From positions 127,230,459-127,294,458 of the forward strand of contig OY744521.1 of assembly GCA_963556195.1 (NCBI GenBank): 64,000 nt of DNA, given 5' to 3'. Positions within the stretch are counted from its first letter, which is position 1. The number at the start of each line of letters is the position of its first letter. Shown in pieces: positions 13,701 through 26,963 of this stretch. Source of the DNA: Sepiola atlantica. Lineage: Eukaryota; Mollusca; Cephalopoda; Sepiida; Sepiolidae. The notes beneath the pieces are model-generated. The model did no database searches. It had not been told where the DNA came from and saw nothing but the letters and a program-made list of their open reading frames with translations. The translations under genes were made by a program, and so were the position numbers.

Positions 13701-16700
13701 GAGTAGGAAGGGAGTTCCAAAGACCAGTAGCCTGAGGAAAGAATGCTTTTCAGCATCTGAGGACCTCCACAGTGAATGGATGGAATTTAGTGGATTGTCG
13801 GGTTGGCCGAGGGGGCACCAGAGCAGCAAGTTCATCAGAGCACATTCTATTGAAGTACTTGTAAAAAAAACACAAGGATGCAACATTGCGGCAATGGGAC
13901 AGGGGCTGGAGCTTAGTGGATAGTGAGGGACCTATTAGATTAGAGATTCTTTTTTGGACCTTATCTAAGAAGGAGAGACTAGTGGATGGTGCACCAGCCC
14001 AGATGTGACAACAATACTCCATGCATGGACAGATGGTAGCTTTGTAGAGATATAGGATACTGTCGGTGTGAGAAGTTTTCTAACATGGTAGAAGGAACCT
14101 ACTTTCTTTCTTTCATCTTGTTTAGATTTTTAAAGAAATTTAATCGCTTTTCATACGGTTATAATTTTGCAAAGAAATAAAAGGAAAAGTCTTTTCTTTA
14201 GTCATTTGTACTGGTGCATGGTGTAAACATGCACTAAGCTGCATGCTTTGGTGATGCATGCGAATGGCAGACGTTGCAGGTAATAGATGTTAGGCCAAAG
14301 GAGGGGGGAGGGGTGACACAAAAGAAATTGAAAACATCTTTTATTGTGAGTTGGACAACACAGAAATTGTCAGAAATAGGTGACTCAATAAACAGGGAAT
14401 CATGCCGAGACCGACTTACTTGAGAAAACTAATGTTCCTAGATGGACTCCAGATACACCACCTTCAGTGGCCATTGTCTGGCCGTTATCTCCAGTGGTCA
14501 GCTTCTGGGTGGTCGAATGGTGGCCACTAAGAGAGTCCAGAAGCCAAGATTTCTCTGGTCAGGAGTGAAAATATTCCAGGAGAGCCTGCCATGTGGGGAT
14601 GATACAGACAGTTGGTTTTTCTGAGGGCTGGCGGTCAGTTGGGTCAGTCTGCCTCTCCAGACAAAGTGAGCCTTTGGGGCTCTTAGCTAAAGGAGTGTGC
14701 TAATTGGACTTATATTTTATTTAGCTGGGATAAAAGACCTCATTTTGCAAGTCTGATATTCAACCTAAAAAAATGAATACTGTTTGTAATCTTCCAAAAA
14801 CTAAACATGTTTGTATTTATCTTCCTCCCACAGCGGTAAGATGTGACACAAGGTCGGGAAAGTGGAATTTGAAAAGCCAGTGCCTGAGAAGGTGAGCATT
14901 CTGGCCTACAAAAAAATGCCTGGGCAGCCCTGTCGGAATTCCCCGGTAGGAGCGCCTCAGGCAATAAGCGATAAACTTACTCCAAAGAGGGGAGGCAAAG
15001 CCTGGGAGGGTGGACCTCCTAGAACTGCACAGGAAAAACCCACAGACCGGCGGAATCAAGACCCGAAGGCCAAGACGATACCAGTCTATAGATACTACAC
15101 TTTGAACTTAGCCAAAAGGAAACTGGACTCATGTTTTTATTTGGGATGAGAATTCTTTGTTGCAGCACTGACAGAGTCGAACGGCAACTTTGCACCAGGC
15201 ACAACTAGAAGAACGATCATAGACAGTGCACGCACTCATGCATGTTCATACTAGGAGCATAAAGTTTAATAATGCTACATATCAATGTAAGTGCTGCATA
15301 GGAGAATGTATCCCAAAATAACAATATAAATGTAGGCCTGATTATGACCAACATCTTTCTAATCCTCAAAGTTCAATTTACTAACACTATATACCTTTAA
15401 CTAATTTCCGAAAAATAATCAAAATTTTTTTTAAAGTGTATCGTACTCTGACAGTTAAATATACGCAAATACAAGGGTGGGAAACAGCTATATATTTTAT
15501 TTTTCTCTTCAAATAACAAACGCCCATTGTTTATAGTCATTTTCAGACAAAGTTAATTATAGTAGTGATGGGTGGTGCAAACATGCACTAGACAGTTGCA
15601 TGTTTAGTGGGTTGCAGGTGAGAAATATTTAAAGAAAAGAGAAACTACCCAAGGTATAGGAAATATCTCTGCTTTTGGATTTGGTCATCCAGAATTTGAT
15701 TTCTTCTTGATAAAAGTTAACATCTCTTTAAACGAAGGTTCATGCTCTGCAATGGAGTCCCACAAAAAATGGTTCTCCATTTTTATTTTTTGTAAGAAAA
15801 ATTTCCCTGAACATGTAAAAAAGTTTCTTTTCCTGACAAAAATTAATCACTCCTTTGGGAGATTCAAAAGCCTGTGAGTTTTTTAAAATTGCAGGTCTGA
15901 TCGAAATTTATTTTGCATTTGTTACTTTCGCGTTTCTATCATTTGCAATCACATTTCAATCAGTTGAAATGTTGACATGTCGCCTGTTTATTTTCTCCCA
16001 ATCTGATTAGCTAACCGCTTCGGTAGTTTTCGGCGATTTACGTAAACATCTGAAAAGTACCAATGCCAAGTCGATTTTAGCATGGGTTCCAATCTGAAAA
16101 AGTACCCTTTAAACTTTAAATTTTTCGAGTTGGAATATTTCCTTCGGCTTCCTGAGAGTCTATTAATATATGTTTGACTGTAAAAGGTTCTTGACATGAT
16201 ATACACATTGGAGACTCTTCACCTTTCGATAAATGTTTGTGGGTAACATATGTACGTCCTATACGAAGTCTGGCTAGTACAACTACATAGATTGATAGTA
16301 GAGCAGCCTTTTTAAGTGGATGCTGACTAGCCATAATCTCAAATGGTCTTTCTGGGGTGATCTCAATATCTACATACATTCCAGCAGATGGGCAGGGAAA
16401 GTCAGTTTTGTTTTCTGGAGTCTGACATTCAGTTGAGGTTTGTGTGCCTCTCCTAGCAAGACGGGCTCTTGGGTAATATGGAGGGGTTGTCAGCATCATC
16501 ATATTCTGATGCTGGAATGTGGTGTCACATGATTAATTGAAAATTCTTTGCAGAAATCTTCTTTAGCCATAAATTGAGTTTGATTAAAAGAAACAATTGT
16601 TATCGGGAATAGTAAATCTGGCAAAAAGTTTGTTGCTTTTGCATGTAGGTTTGGTACATTTGTGTATTTCGTAAAATTATTTACCACAATAAAGTAATAA

Positions 16701-19700
16701 ATCATATTCATTGGTCTGGCATAGTCTTTACGTTTTCAGCCCTGGGTTAATTTTTACTTGTGGTGCTTTTGCTGTCATTGCACAGCATCTACAAAGTTTC
16801 ACAAAACCTCTAGTTTATTTATTTATCTATGCTAGACAAATAAATGTAAATCCTCATAAGGGTCTCCATACTAGCGATTCCGGGATGTCCTATATGAAAA
16901 TCAGTTAATTTTTTATTTCTTTAGTGATACAACAAAATATGATCAAAAGAAAAAATGTTTTCATGATTTGACTTTTTATTTTGCCAGTTCATGGGTTTTC
17001 TTTATTCTATAAAAGATTTATCAAATTTAGCTGTAAATTTGATGTACTCGAGAATAATTAACAATTCCCTTACTGTATCGTAAAGTTGTTTTTTCATATC
17101 TTCATTTCTGTACTTAATGAAGCACGTTTCAGAATAAACCTTGACAATCCATCGACATGTCCTATTTTCTTCGATGGAAGGAATTCCATTGTAAATGTAT
17201 AGTTTAAAATAATAGTTCCCAATCTTTGCAGGAGATTCACTATGAGTTGGTATGCCTTTCTTAGAACCAAACATTGATAATAATGGAGTGTGGTCCATTT
17301 GAAAAAATCATCTTCCATGTAAAAACAAATTCCATCCATATCACTTCCTCCAATGTTTTCCTTAGTCTTCCCTGTGAACTGAACCTGCTACCTCAACGAT
17401 TCTACATTTACTAACTCAAAAATTCTTATTCATTCTTTCAACATGACCATATCAACAAAGTTTCTGGTTTTGCATACATCTCCCTATACTGTCCAGATTT
17501 ACTCTTCCCCTGAGGAAAACAGATATAAGTCTATCTTTAAGACTCACATTATACATCCATCATATCATTTCTCTCAAACAACGCATATCCTCAACCATCA
17601 CTGACAGGATTTCACTTCAATACATCACACTGCATACACATGCCTGATAGATTCTTCCCTTGGTCGGCAGTGGTAACGCTCTGCTGGTTAGTAATGGCAG
17701 AAATTCACTGAACTTACTTCATCCACTCCTAACTCTTGCAATCACACTTGCACCTGCTCCACCCTGTGCTCTAATGGTGTTATTAGAGTATTAACATTTA
17801 CAAAACAAGTTACCTTTATGAATGGAATGTGTATATATTTTTTTTTCTTCAATTATAAGCGGACATTACATACAAATACAAACATCTCGTGAACCACGGC
17901 CGATACAAGTGCAATAAACATTTTCATTTGTTTATGCCACTGCTGGAAAATGGAAAGAGATTAATCAACTTTTAAGGCCTACCATGTTCATGTCTGCTTA
18001 ACGCCACATACAATCCTCAGTGAGAGACCCACCTGCTTGTCTCTCATCTGACCCTCTACTCATACGTTTTAAAAGAATGCTATGTAGAAGATAGCTGAAT
18101 AACATGTCTAGGTCATCAATTTTGAATTATATTTACGAAGTATTGTCACGTAGCAGATAGCTAAAAAATTTGTCTATTATAATTTTTGTTAGCTGCTATA
18201 AATATATTTATTCTCTTTCTTCTTTTCCAAGGATCATCATGCTATATTAGTTGTTTATATTAATTTCAAGACGAGAATGATGTTATATTAAAAAAAATAT
18301 CTTCAAATAAAGATATTTTGCTTCATAACATTTCAATATAACGATGGATGCCTGTAGTTTATGAAGAGAGATGCTTTAAAAGAAAGATAGGAAAATACTA
18401 TTTTCTTAATGAAAATGTCTATTTGATCAAGATCTTTCATAATTTAAACGGTTGAAGAGTTGTCCTTGGGTAAAAATTAAAATATAAATCTAGAATAATC
18501 ATACTTCTGGTTGTCTATTTGAACAAGTAAAAAAGTTATCACAACATAAAATTTACAAAGGATTTTGGGAACATCTTTTACGACAGAGTTATCTCCCTTT
18601 TTCCTTCTAATACTCTGCAATTAGTGCAAAATGTGTGTTTGCAAACGAATGATTTCACCAAATCTTAGTCTCATGTTCCACTAAACTGTCTTAGAAAACA
18701 GATATTTTTTCTTTTTTTAGAAATCCTTTTCATGGCAAACTGACATCATACTAAAACCCTTGTATTAAATATATTAGGGAAGTATTGTCTATTGAGTTCC
18801 GTACGGGTTGACCAGAAGAGATGCTGTATCCTGATGATTTAGTACTTGGGTGACCTACCCGTTAAGTTAAAGACTTGGAGGAATGCTATGGAAAGTAAAG
18901 GACTGAGAGTGAATGTTACAAAGACCAAAGTGATGATCAGTGGTTATAATGTTGGAAAGCTCTCCCAAAAAAGGAATGTTTCCTTGCTTAGTTCGTGGAA
19001 AGGGAGCGGGTGCAATTTTATTTTTTGTGGTATCTGTAATCATTAGTTACAGAAAAAGTGCAGTGAAATTACAGGTAGGTTGAGAGAGAATAACAGGTTT
19101 GTGTGCAAAGAAGTGTAAGACGATGAATAAGGACTCAAATATGGAGAAAGTATATCTGGATGGAAGCAGGTGCTAGTGTGATTGCAAGAGTTAGCAGTGG
19201 ATTGAGTAAGTTCAGGGAACTTCTGCCATTACTAACAAGCAGAGCGTTTATGCTGTCGACAAAGAATCTATCAAGCACGTGTACACAGTGTGATGATGTA
19301 TGGAAGTGAAACCTGGCCAGTGAGGGCTGAGGACATGCATTGCATGGAGAGAAATTAAATTACAAGGATACAATGGATGTGCAATGGGAGTATTAAAGAC
19401 AAGGCTTTGTTCCGATAATCTCAGAGGAAGATTAAATCTGGACAGTATAGGGAGATTTGTGCACAAGAGTAGACTTTGATGATATGGCCACGTTGAAAGA
19501 ATGGTTGAGAGTTCTTGAGTTAGTAGATGTAAAATTGTCAGGGTAGCAGGTTTAATTCACAGGGGAAAGTCAAGGACAACATTGGAGAGAGTAATAAAAA
19601 TGGATCTGGGAGACAAAGGGATTAATATAATAAAGACCGGGTCAAAGATAGGTTAATTTGGAAGTCAATATTTTGAAGCTATCCAGCGCATGCAAAACAG

Positions 19701-22700
19701 ACGTCAAACTGAATATGATGACGAACTGTTGATTAAGGAATGTTATCAATCACTTTTAACTCTCCTCCACCCCCAAATGAATGGATCAATTATGTATGGA
19801 TAAAAGCTTATTGCGGTTAATAGAAGTCTCCATCTCCACTTGTAAAGAAGAAATCCATCAAATAGAAAAAATAAACCTGCTTACCATGAACGGAGAGCCA
19901 AAAAGTGAAGGTTCAAATGAAGCTCTCTTGCCGTGGCTACCTCGATTATTGGTCCTGCTTCTCAAATAACTAGAGTTCCAGGCCTCCGATCGATCAAGGT
20001 CGGCTGAAAATTTAAAACAAATATTTCTCTAATTAAATCAGAAAATAACAAAAATGACTCAATATTTCAGACACCTAATTGTTGAAATAAAGTAATAACT
20101 TTTTATAAATATAAACAGCTTCAAATGTTAAGACTTCAACTAGGTATCCCAAACCGGGCTGATTTTCTGGCAAAATATATAAAGAAAAAAAAGTGAAATT
20201 CCCTACAATTTCAACTTGCGATATCTCGTTTATTTTTTAGGTCATTTTGATAAAAGTTTGATGTAAACAAAATTTAATTTTTTTTCTTTAATAAAGATAC
20301 AATTCTTTTTCTTGTCTCATTAAATTTTTTCCCCCAAATCACTTCAAGTTAGGTCACTATTTTCAATGACGGACGTTTTATTTTTTATGTGAAAAAAAAA
20401 TGTGTTTTTCAAATTTGTTGCGCGCGAAATTGTGTTTCACTATGCATATAAAAATAGTCCCATCTGAAAGAAAAAAGGACACTCGTGTGTTTAACATAGG
20501 GATTTAAGTTGCATTTCATAAAAAAATCCAAGTTGAAAACTGTAGTGAATAAAATCCGAAAGAAATTCAATGTAAAAAAATTCCGAAATTTACACCATTT
20601 TGTAGAGAAATATCCCGTCTTTAATAATCTGTTAGTGTCATATTACTATGCCCATAACTCTAGACATGCCACATATAAAACTGGATGTACGTCCACGCAA
20701 ATGAAAAATCTTCAATCATCTATGAGCTCTGCACATCAAAACTGTTATTGAAAAATCGAAAACATCAACAAAACGACTGCTGCCATTATTTTTTTTGTAA
20801 TCTTAAAAATAAAACTTCAACATAACATGTATCAAACATTTAAAAAGAAAAATTTTTTGTACCCTAACTAGTAAATAAATCAATCATTTAACTTTTTTTA
20901 TTCATTAAAATTATAATTGTATGTTGTTTTGTCTTTCGGTAGTAGTAATTTTGAATTACCCTATCCGAAAAAACAATTGTCCCTTTTTGAGCGAAAGTCA
21001 ACAATTTAACTAGTGCTGCTGATATAGCAATCAATCAGCAGCAGCAGCTAGTTTAAACAATTAGGTTTGTAAAATTCGTTTACGAAGTTGTGCTTAAAAA
21101 AGTTAACGCTGTTTGTGGTTCTTTTATAAAAAAATACTTCAAGAAATTCTGGTTGTCAAATATACTCAACTTTCAAACTTTAATTCTAGTAATAATGATA
21201 AATAATAATAATTTGCCAATTAAAAAATAAATAAGATTCTACTTTTTTTTAGGTGATTACGTGTGAACACCCTAAAAGTCTTGGCAGATAAAAAGACAAA
21301 AATAATTTAGAGTTAAGAGAAGGGGATCAGTTTCGTACATAAAAATGTTAATTAGTTAAATAAGTCCCCTTTTTTATCTTTTGATAAAAAATTGGATTTT
21401 TAGTATTAAATTAAAAAAAGAAAGTTGTAATTAGACAGTCATTCAATGATGGTCATGTGAGATGACATCATTCAGTTTACTTAAGAAAGTGACAAATTTA
21501 CAAAGGATGAACTCGCATGACAACAAAGTATTCATTATTTCATCTTCAAATTACTCCAACACTTGGAAGGCATTCATAAGAAAAAAAGATAATCATTATT
21601 ATAATTTAAAAGATGAAAGTAAAAATTAGATATCAGATTTGAATATCATTAATTCAAATGTTCGAGAAAAAAAGGTTTTTGTCCTTGTGTGAATTAATTT
21701 CAAGATAAATCACATTACAGTGAAACTAACGCAATTACCGCACTGAATGACGAGTGTATCCTTTTAAAACAACTACTCTAGCAACACCCATCAAACGCAA
21801 AATTCTGCAATCGTTTTTTTTTTCAGATGTTTCAGCTGCTCCAAGTGTTTTTTTGTGCTTTCATATGAAGAGAAGTGTTCATGGATGTTTATTTGTTTTT
21901 TTAAGTAGTTTTTGTTGGGTTTTTTAATAAAGAAAACAAAAGATAAAATCTAAAATAAAAATATTTAAGAGTCTTTTTGATACCAACCAATGAGGTCTTC
22001 TTGTTCGACACTGGCACTACCACTGGCTTCTTCATCATCAAGCTCGTTGTCATCTGTTGCCTGTTGCTGCAAATGTGTTGATGTAGTTGCATTTGTGTCA
22101 TTTGTCGAGTGCAGTCGGTTGCGTAATTGATCAACTTCAGCCTCAGACAAATGTAAGTAATTACGTTTTTCCATCAATGGCGATGGGAACACTTCTGTAT
22201 TTTCTGTATGAGGCAAGAGGACATCTGAAAGACGAGATTTACAATTGTTTTGATCAAAACAAACAACAGAAAAAAGGGAACTTTTCCCCCATTTCATCAG
22301 AGAAATGAAAAATTAAAAGAACTTATATTTCAACATTTGTCTGGGAAAAAGTCTATGAGGAATCTAATGGCGGCATCAATTTTGTATTTAAGGAGTTTAA
22401 AATGTGATGGAGAAATCGTTATAGACTAAGGCAATCCAGAGTGCCCCTTTTTAGGAAGCTGGATTTTTCCCACATAATAAATTAGACCTTGTGTTTAACT
22501 ATCCCTGTGATAAGGCAATTAAATAGGGACATCTAAGAAAAGCAAATATTTTACAACATGAATATTATAGAAATGAAAATTGGTAAAATGGAGTACATGG
22601 CTACAAGTACATTTCCAGGCAACAGTGAAAACATAACAAAAATGTCTGCATAATTTAGCCTTAAACCATTTTTTGGTCAAATTTTATATTTTGTTTTGTT

Positions 22701-25700
22701 GAGTTAAAAACAAGTGAACATTTTAAACTCATGAAATACAAGTGGAGAAGCACAATAAGAGTAGTTGAACAGAAGAAACAACTTGACGGCTCTTCAACTT
22801 GTCTAACAATAGATAATAATTCCAGACTCCAGAGTTTTCAGAATCATAACAACAAACACTGAACCAATTTTTTTTTAAATTGCAAATGAAAAACCAATCA
22901 AGATTAAAAGTGTTTATTAGAAAAAAGTGAATTTTATTTCGGGCCTTTTTTTAATTTTTAGATGATGAGAAAAAGAAAACTTATCCCCTCCTCAACTCAG
23001 GAGCACAGTCGAAAAATAGTTTTTAGTTTAGAACCATGTGATACTTAGGCCTGTAAATTTTAATTTGGGTTAGAAATTACTTTTAAATTGACAGACTCAT
23101 CTTCGAATTTTGCATGGCCGTAGAGAAATCATGGATGACCAATGTTTTATCTATAACAATAGAACAAATGTAGCCTGCGACATTCGAAAGTGATTTTGAA
23201 ATCTTTAAATTTGCAGATAGAAAGTCCTTTCTAACAAGAATTAAAGTTTGTGCTCTAAAACCAAAGAAGGGCATTTTTTAACTGCATCACTATTTTCCCC
23301 AATGAACAAAATCTGAAGTAAACAGAAAACCTGTATTGGGGGTTTCCTCTCATTGTCAATAAACCCAATGTTCTCCTTTTCATGTGCCCTCAATCAAAAT
23401 TTAAGAAATCAAAGGGTTTCAAAAACAGAAAAAAACTTTTTTCCAATGAATGAAAGGGGAAAGGAAAAATAGTTTGAATTTTTTAGAGGAGGCATTGAAA
23501 ACTAGAAAAGTTACCATTCGCCATAGCAGAGTTGGTAGGTGTAGAGAATCGCGGTTCCGGTGGGTGGTACTGCACTTTGTGGCTGGGTAAGAGATGTTCA
23601 CTGCCATAATTAGACAGATTTGGTCGAGTGGAATTGGACTGTGTTTGGGACTGATGATAATTACTGAATTCTGGATGCAAAGGACGCGGCTGTGCTGGTC
23701 GACGATCACTTGAACTGGCTTCAGGGGTCTAAGAATATGAAACAAAATCAGATTTTTATAAATAGATCAGGTAGAATATAGGAAAGAAACAATTAAGAGA
23801 AACGAAATTGATTCTTTTCCACAAACCAAAGATTACTGGAATTATTTATTTATTTTCTTTTTTAAATAGTATTTTTGAAAGTCAAATTTAATTATTACAG
23901 TATCATTTGGTCATTAAATTATTGAATCAAATTGTTATAAAACTAATTTTGTTAAGTTAGCCTCCACTACCTTTGGCAGAAGAAAACCATCTGGAGCAGA
24001 AAAGATTTTGTCTTGTGCTTTGAAACTCAGACTCTAAAATGCACTTGTGGTTCCAATAGTTACATATGCTTCTGAGACTTGGATGTCAAAGGCAAGGGGT
24101 GAGTGCAGATTCTCTGTATTTAAAAGATGACTGTTTGAAAACCATGGTCGGCAAAACTCACCCGGATCACTGTAAGATAGCCCAAATTAGAGAAACTCTT
24201 GGGTTTCGAAATGACACAATTAAGGTATTCAAGAAAAAAAATGAACTGGTTTGGCCACGTTGTCAGAAAAGGTTCTGTAAGCAATGTATACCGAGCATTC
24301 AAAGAACAATTCCTTGGTAAAAGACCTTGCTGATCTGATCCAGAGCTCCTTTTGTTAACGGTGGAAAGATTGGCACAAAACAAAATGGAGGACTGCGTAT
24401 ACAGAAAGTGTGTAAAGATCCTCTGAAGATTATACAATAATGTAAAGTTTGTATTTTTTTTAAACTATGGCATTGTTTTTGTAAATAAAATTTTTAAGTT
24501 AAATATAATTAAATAATAAGTTTTAATGTGTTAGCTACTAAAATAACTTATATGAACAATCAAAGTTGCTTTTCTGTATTTTCGCAGAATTTTTGTGACG
24601 GCATGTGATTTTCACCAACGTATATCTAAGAATTATTAATTCCATCTATGTTATCTTTCTTTTAATGGACTATGGGATTATATTTATAAAGTTTTTTCAT
24701 TTATTTGAAGCTTTTCTCTTCAGTTATGGACTGTTTAAGTTGGCCTTGTATTCAGTATCACACAAACCGCAATGCCCGACTAGCTTTGAATGGCTATAAC
24801 TCGAGTACTAATTAAGATACCAAGATAAATTTGGTATTTTTTTTTAATATCTTGCAGCACTATATATGGATACCTACAAAGATTTTAGTATTTTTTTTTC
24901 AATTCAGTTTGGGATACCTACTATTATCAAATTGTGTTCCCGTCTGTTTTTAAACGATTTAAATCTGAGTTTTTTTATTGATTTACTATTAAAAGAAAAA
25001 TTTAACTTTATCTCTACTGTGCTATGAATCATTAAGAAGATTCATTGTGTTAGCTGTTTGAATAAATCTTATATGAAGAGTCAAATTGCACTTTCATGTC
25101 ATTTTTGTATGCTTTTTTTTCAAGAGCTTATGCGAATTCGCCAATGTTTAAGCTGGCTTGATCTAATAACTTATTTCCATGATTAATTTTCATTTGCCAC
25201 AAGATGATATTACATTTGTAAGGATTTTTCACTTGTTTGAAGGTTACATTTTTAGTTATACATTGTGAAATTTGGTTTCTGGATCAATAGCACACAATGA
25301 CAAATTTTCTAATTTCCAACAAACTTTGAACGGTCATAATTCGGTAGCTAATTGTGCGACTAAATTAAATTTTTCAAAGATCTACGTGGCCACATTAAAA
25401 GCTTTTAGATATAATGAAAATAAAATTAGTTTGGGATAGCTACTAATGAAAATAAAATTAGTTTGGGATAGCTACTAATGAAAATAAAATTAGTTTAATC
25501 TGTATGATGCCATGAATCATGATAATAGGTTTTAATGTGTTAGCTGCAAAAATAAAACTTATAGGAACAGTCAAATTTGCTCTTCTGTATCGTTTCCGCG
25601 CAAATTTTGTGCCGGCATGTGATTTTCACCAATGTATATCTAAGAATTATTAATTCCATCTATATTATCTTTCTTTTAATGAACTATGGCATTATATTTA

Positions 25701-26904
25701 TAAAGTTTTTTTATTTATTTGAAGCTTTTCTCTTCAGTTATGCACTGCTTAAGTTGGCCTTGTATTGAGTATCACACAAAACGGAATGTCCGACTAACAG
25801 GTACTAATTGAGATACCAAGGTAAATTTGGTATGTTTTTTGTTTGTTTTGTTTTACGACATATCAACCTTTTCCAGGTCATTTAATGCCGAATCAATTGT
25901 ATTTTTTTTTCAAGTCCTTTGCAAAAAACATAATCTTTAGAAAAAAAAAATTTATATTTTGAAACCATTTGTTAAATGTTTTTTTCTTTTACGGCATATC
26001 ATCCTTTTTCAGTTCATTGTTTTTTATATCTTGCAGCACTATATATGGGTACATACAAAGCTTTTTAGTATATTTAAAAAAGAATTAAGTTTGGAATACC
26101 TATTAGTAGCCAGAAACGATATTTACTTTGTAGCGTTCGACAATAGAAAATTATTTTGAAGTTGTGTTCCGAAATGTATTAATGAAATATTTGTTTTTAT
26201 ATATCTTAATTTCTATTATTCATCAGAGGAAAACATTTGACTTAAGTACTATGAGTGAGTATGTAATTATGAATCGGTTGTCACAAGTTACATTTTCCAG
26301 GCCCAGCTGCTAATAAAATCTAGAGTTTTTTTATGTTCCATTCCTCCTTCTTTCACAGATAAGTTATAGAAACACCTTTTAAATTGACCTCAATAAACGG
26401 TGCCAAATGTTTTAAATTCAGTAAAAAAATAAATAAATAAAAAGATATAAATGATGTGAATCGCTTACCAAATAACTATCATTTTCTTCATTTTCTTTGA
26501 TTTCATTTCCATTTTGTTCTTGACCAAAATGGTTTTGTGTATTCTCTGCTGCCAACTTGCCTTTCATAAAATCTGACAACCATGATGGTACAAGAATGTC
26601 CATAACTGTATCAGTAAATTTATTCAAAAATGACTGGAAAGAAAAAGGGAAAAAAAATTCATCAAATGTCAGGTTTGAATTTACTGAACTGACAAAAAGT
26701 ATGTCTGAAGAAAAGAGAAAAAGGAAATGTTTTATGAAATTCACGTATTTTTATTCTATCAAGTTCGTTTCTGCCTGCTCACATGATAATAATTTTGTAA
26801 GTGATCCTTAAAATTCGCCTTGGATTGTATTCACCAAGGCGAAACTTAAGGATCACTTACAAAATTATTGTTATGTGATAAGATCATTACATTCAGTAGA
26901 CTCG

Positions 26905-26963
<59 letters not shown>

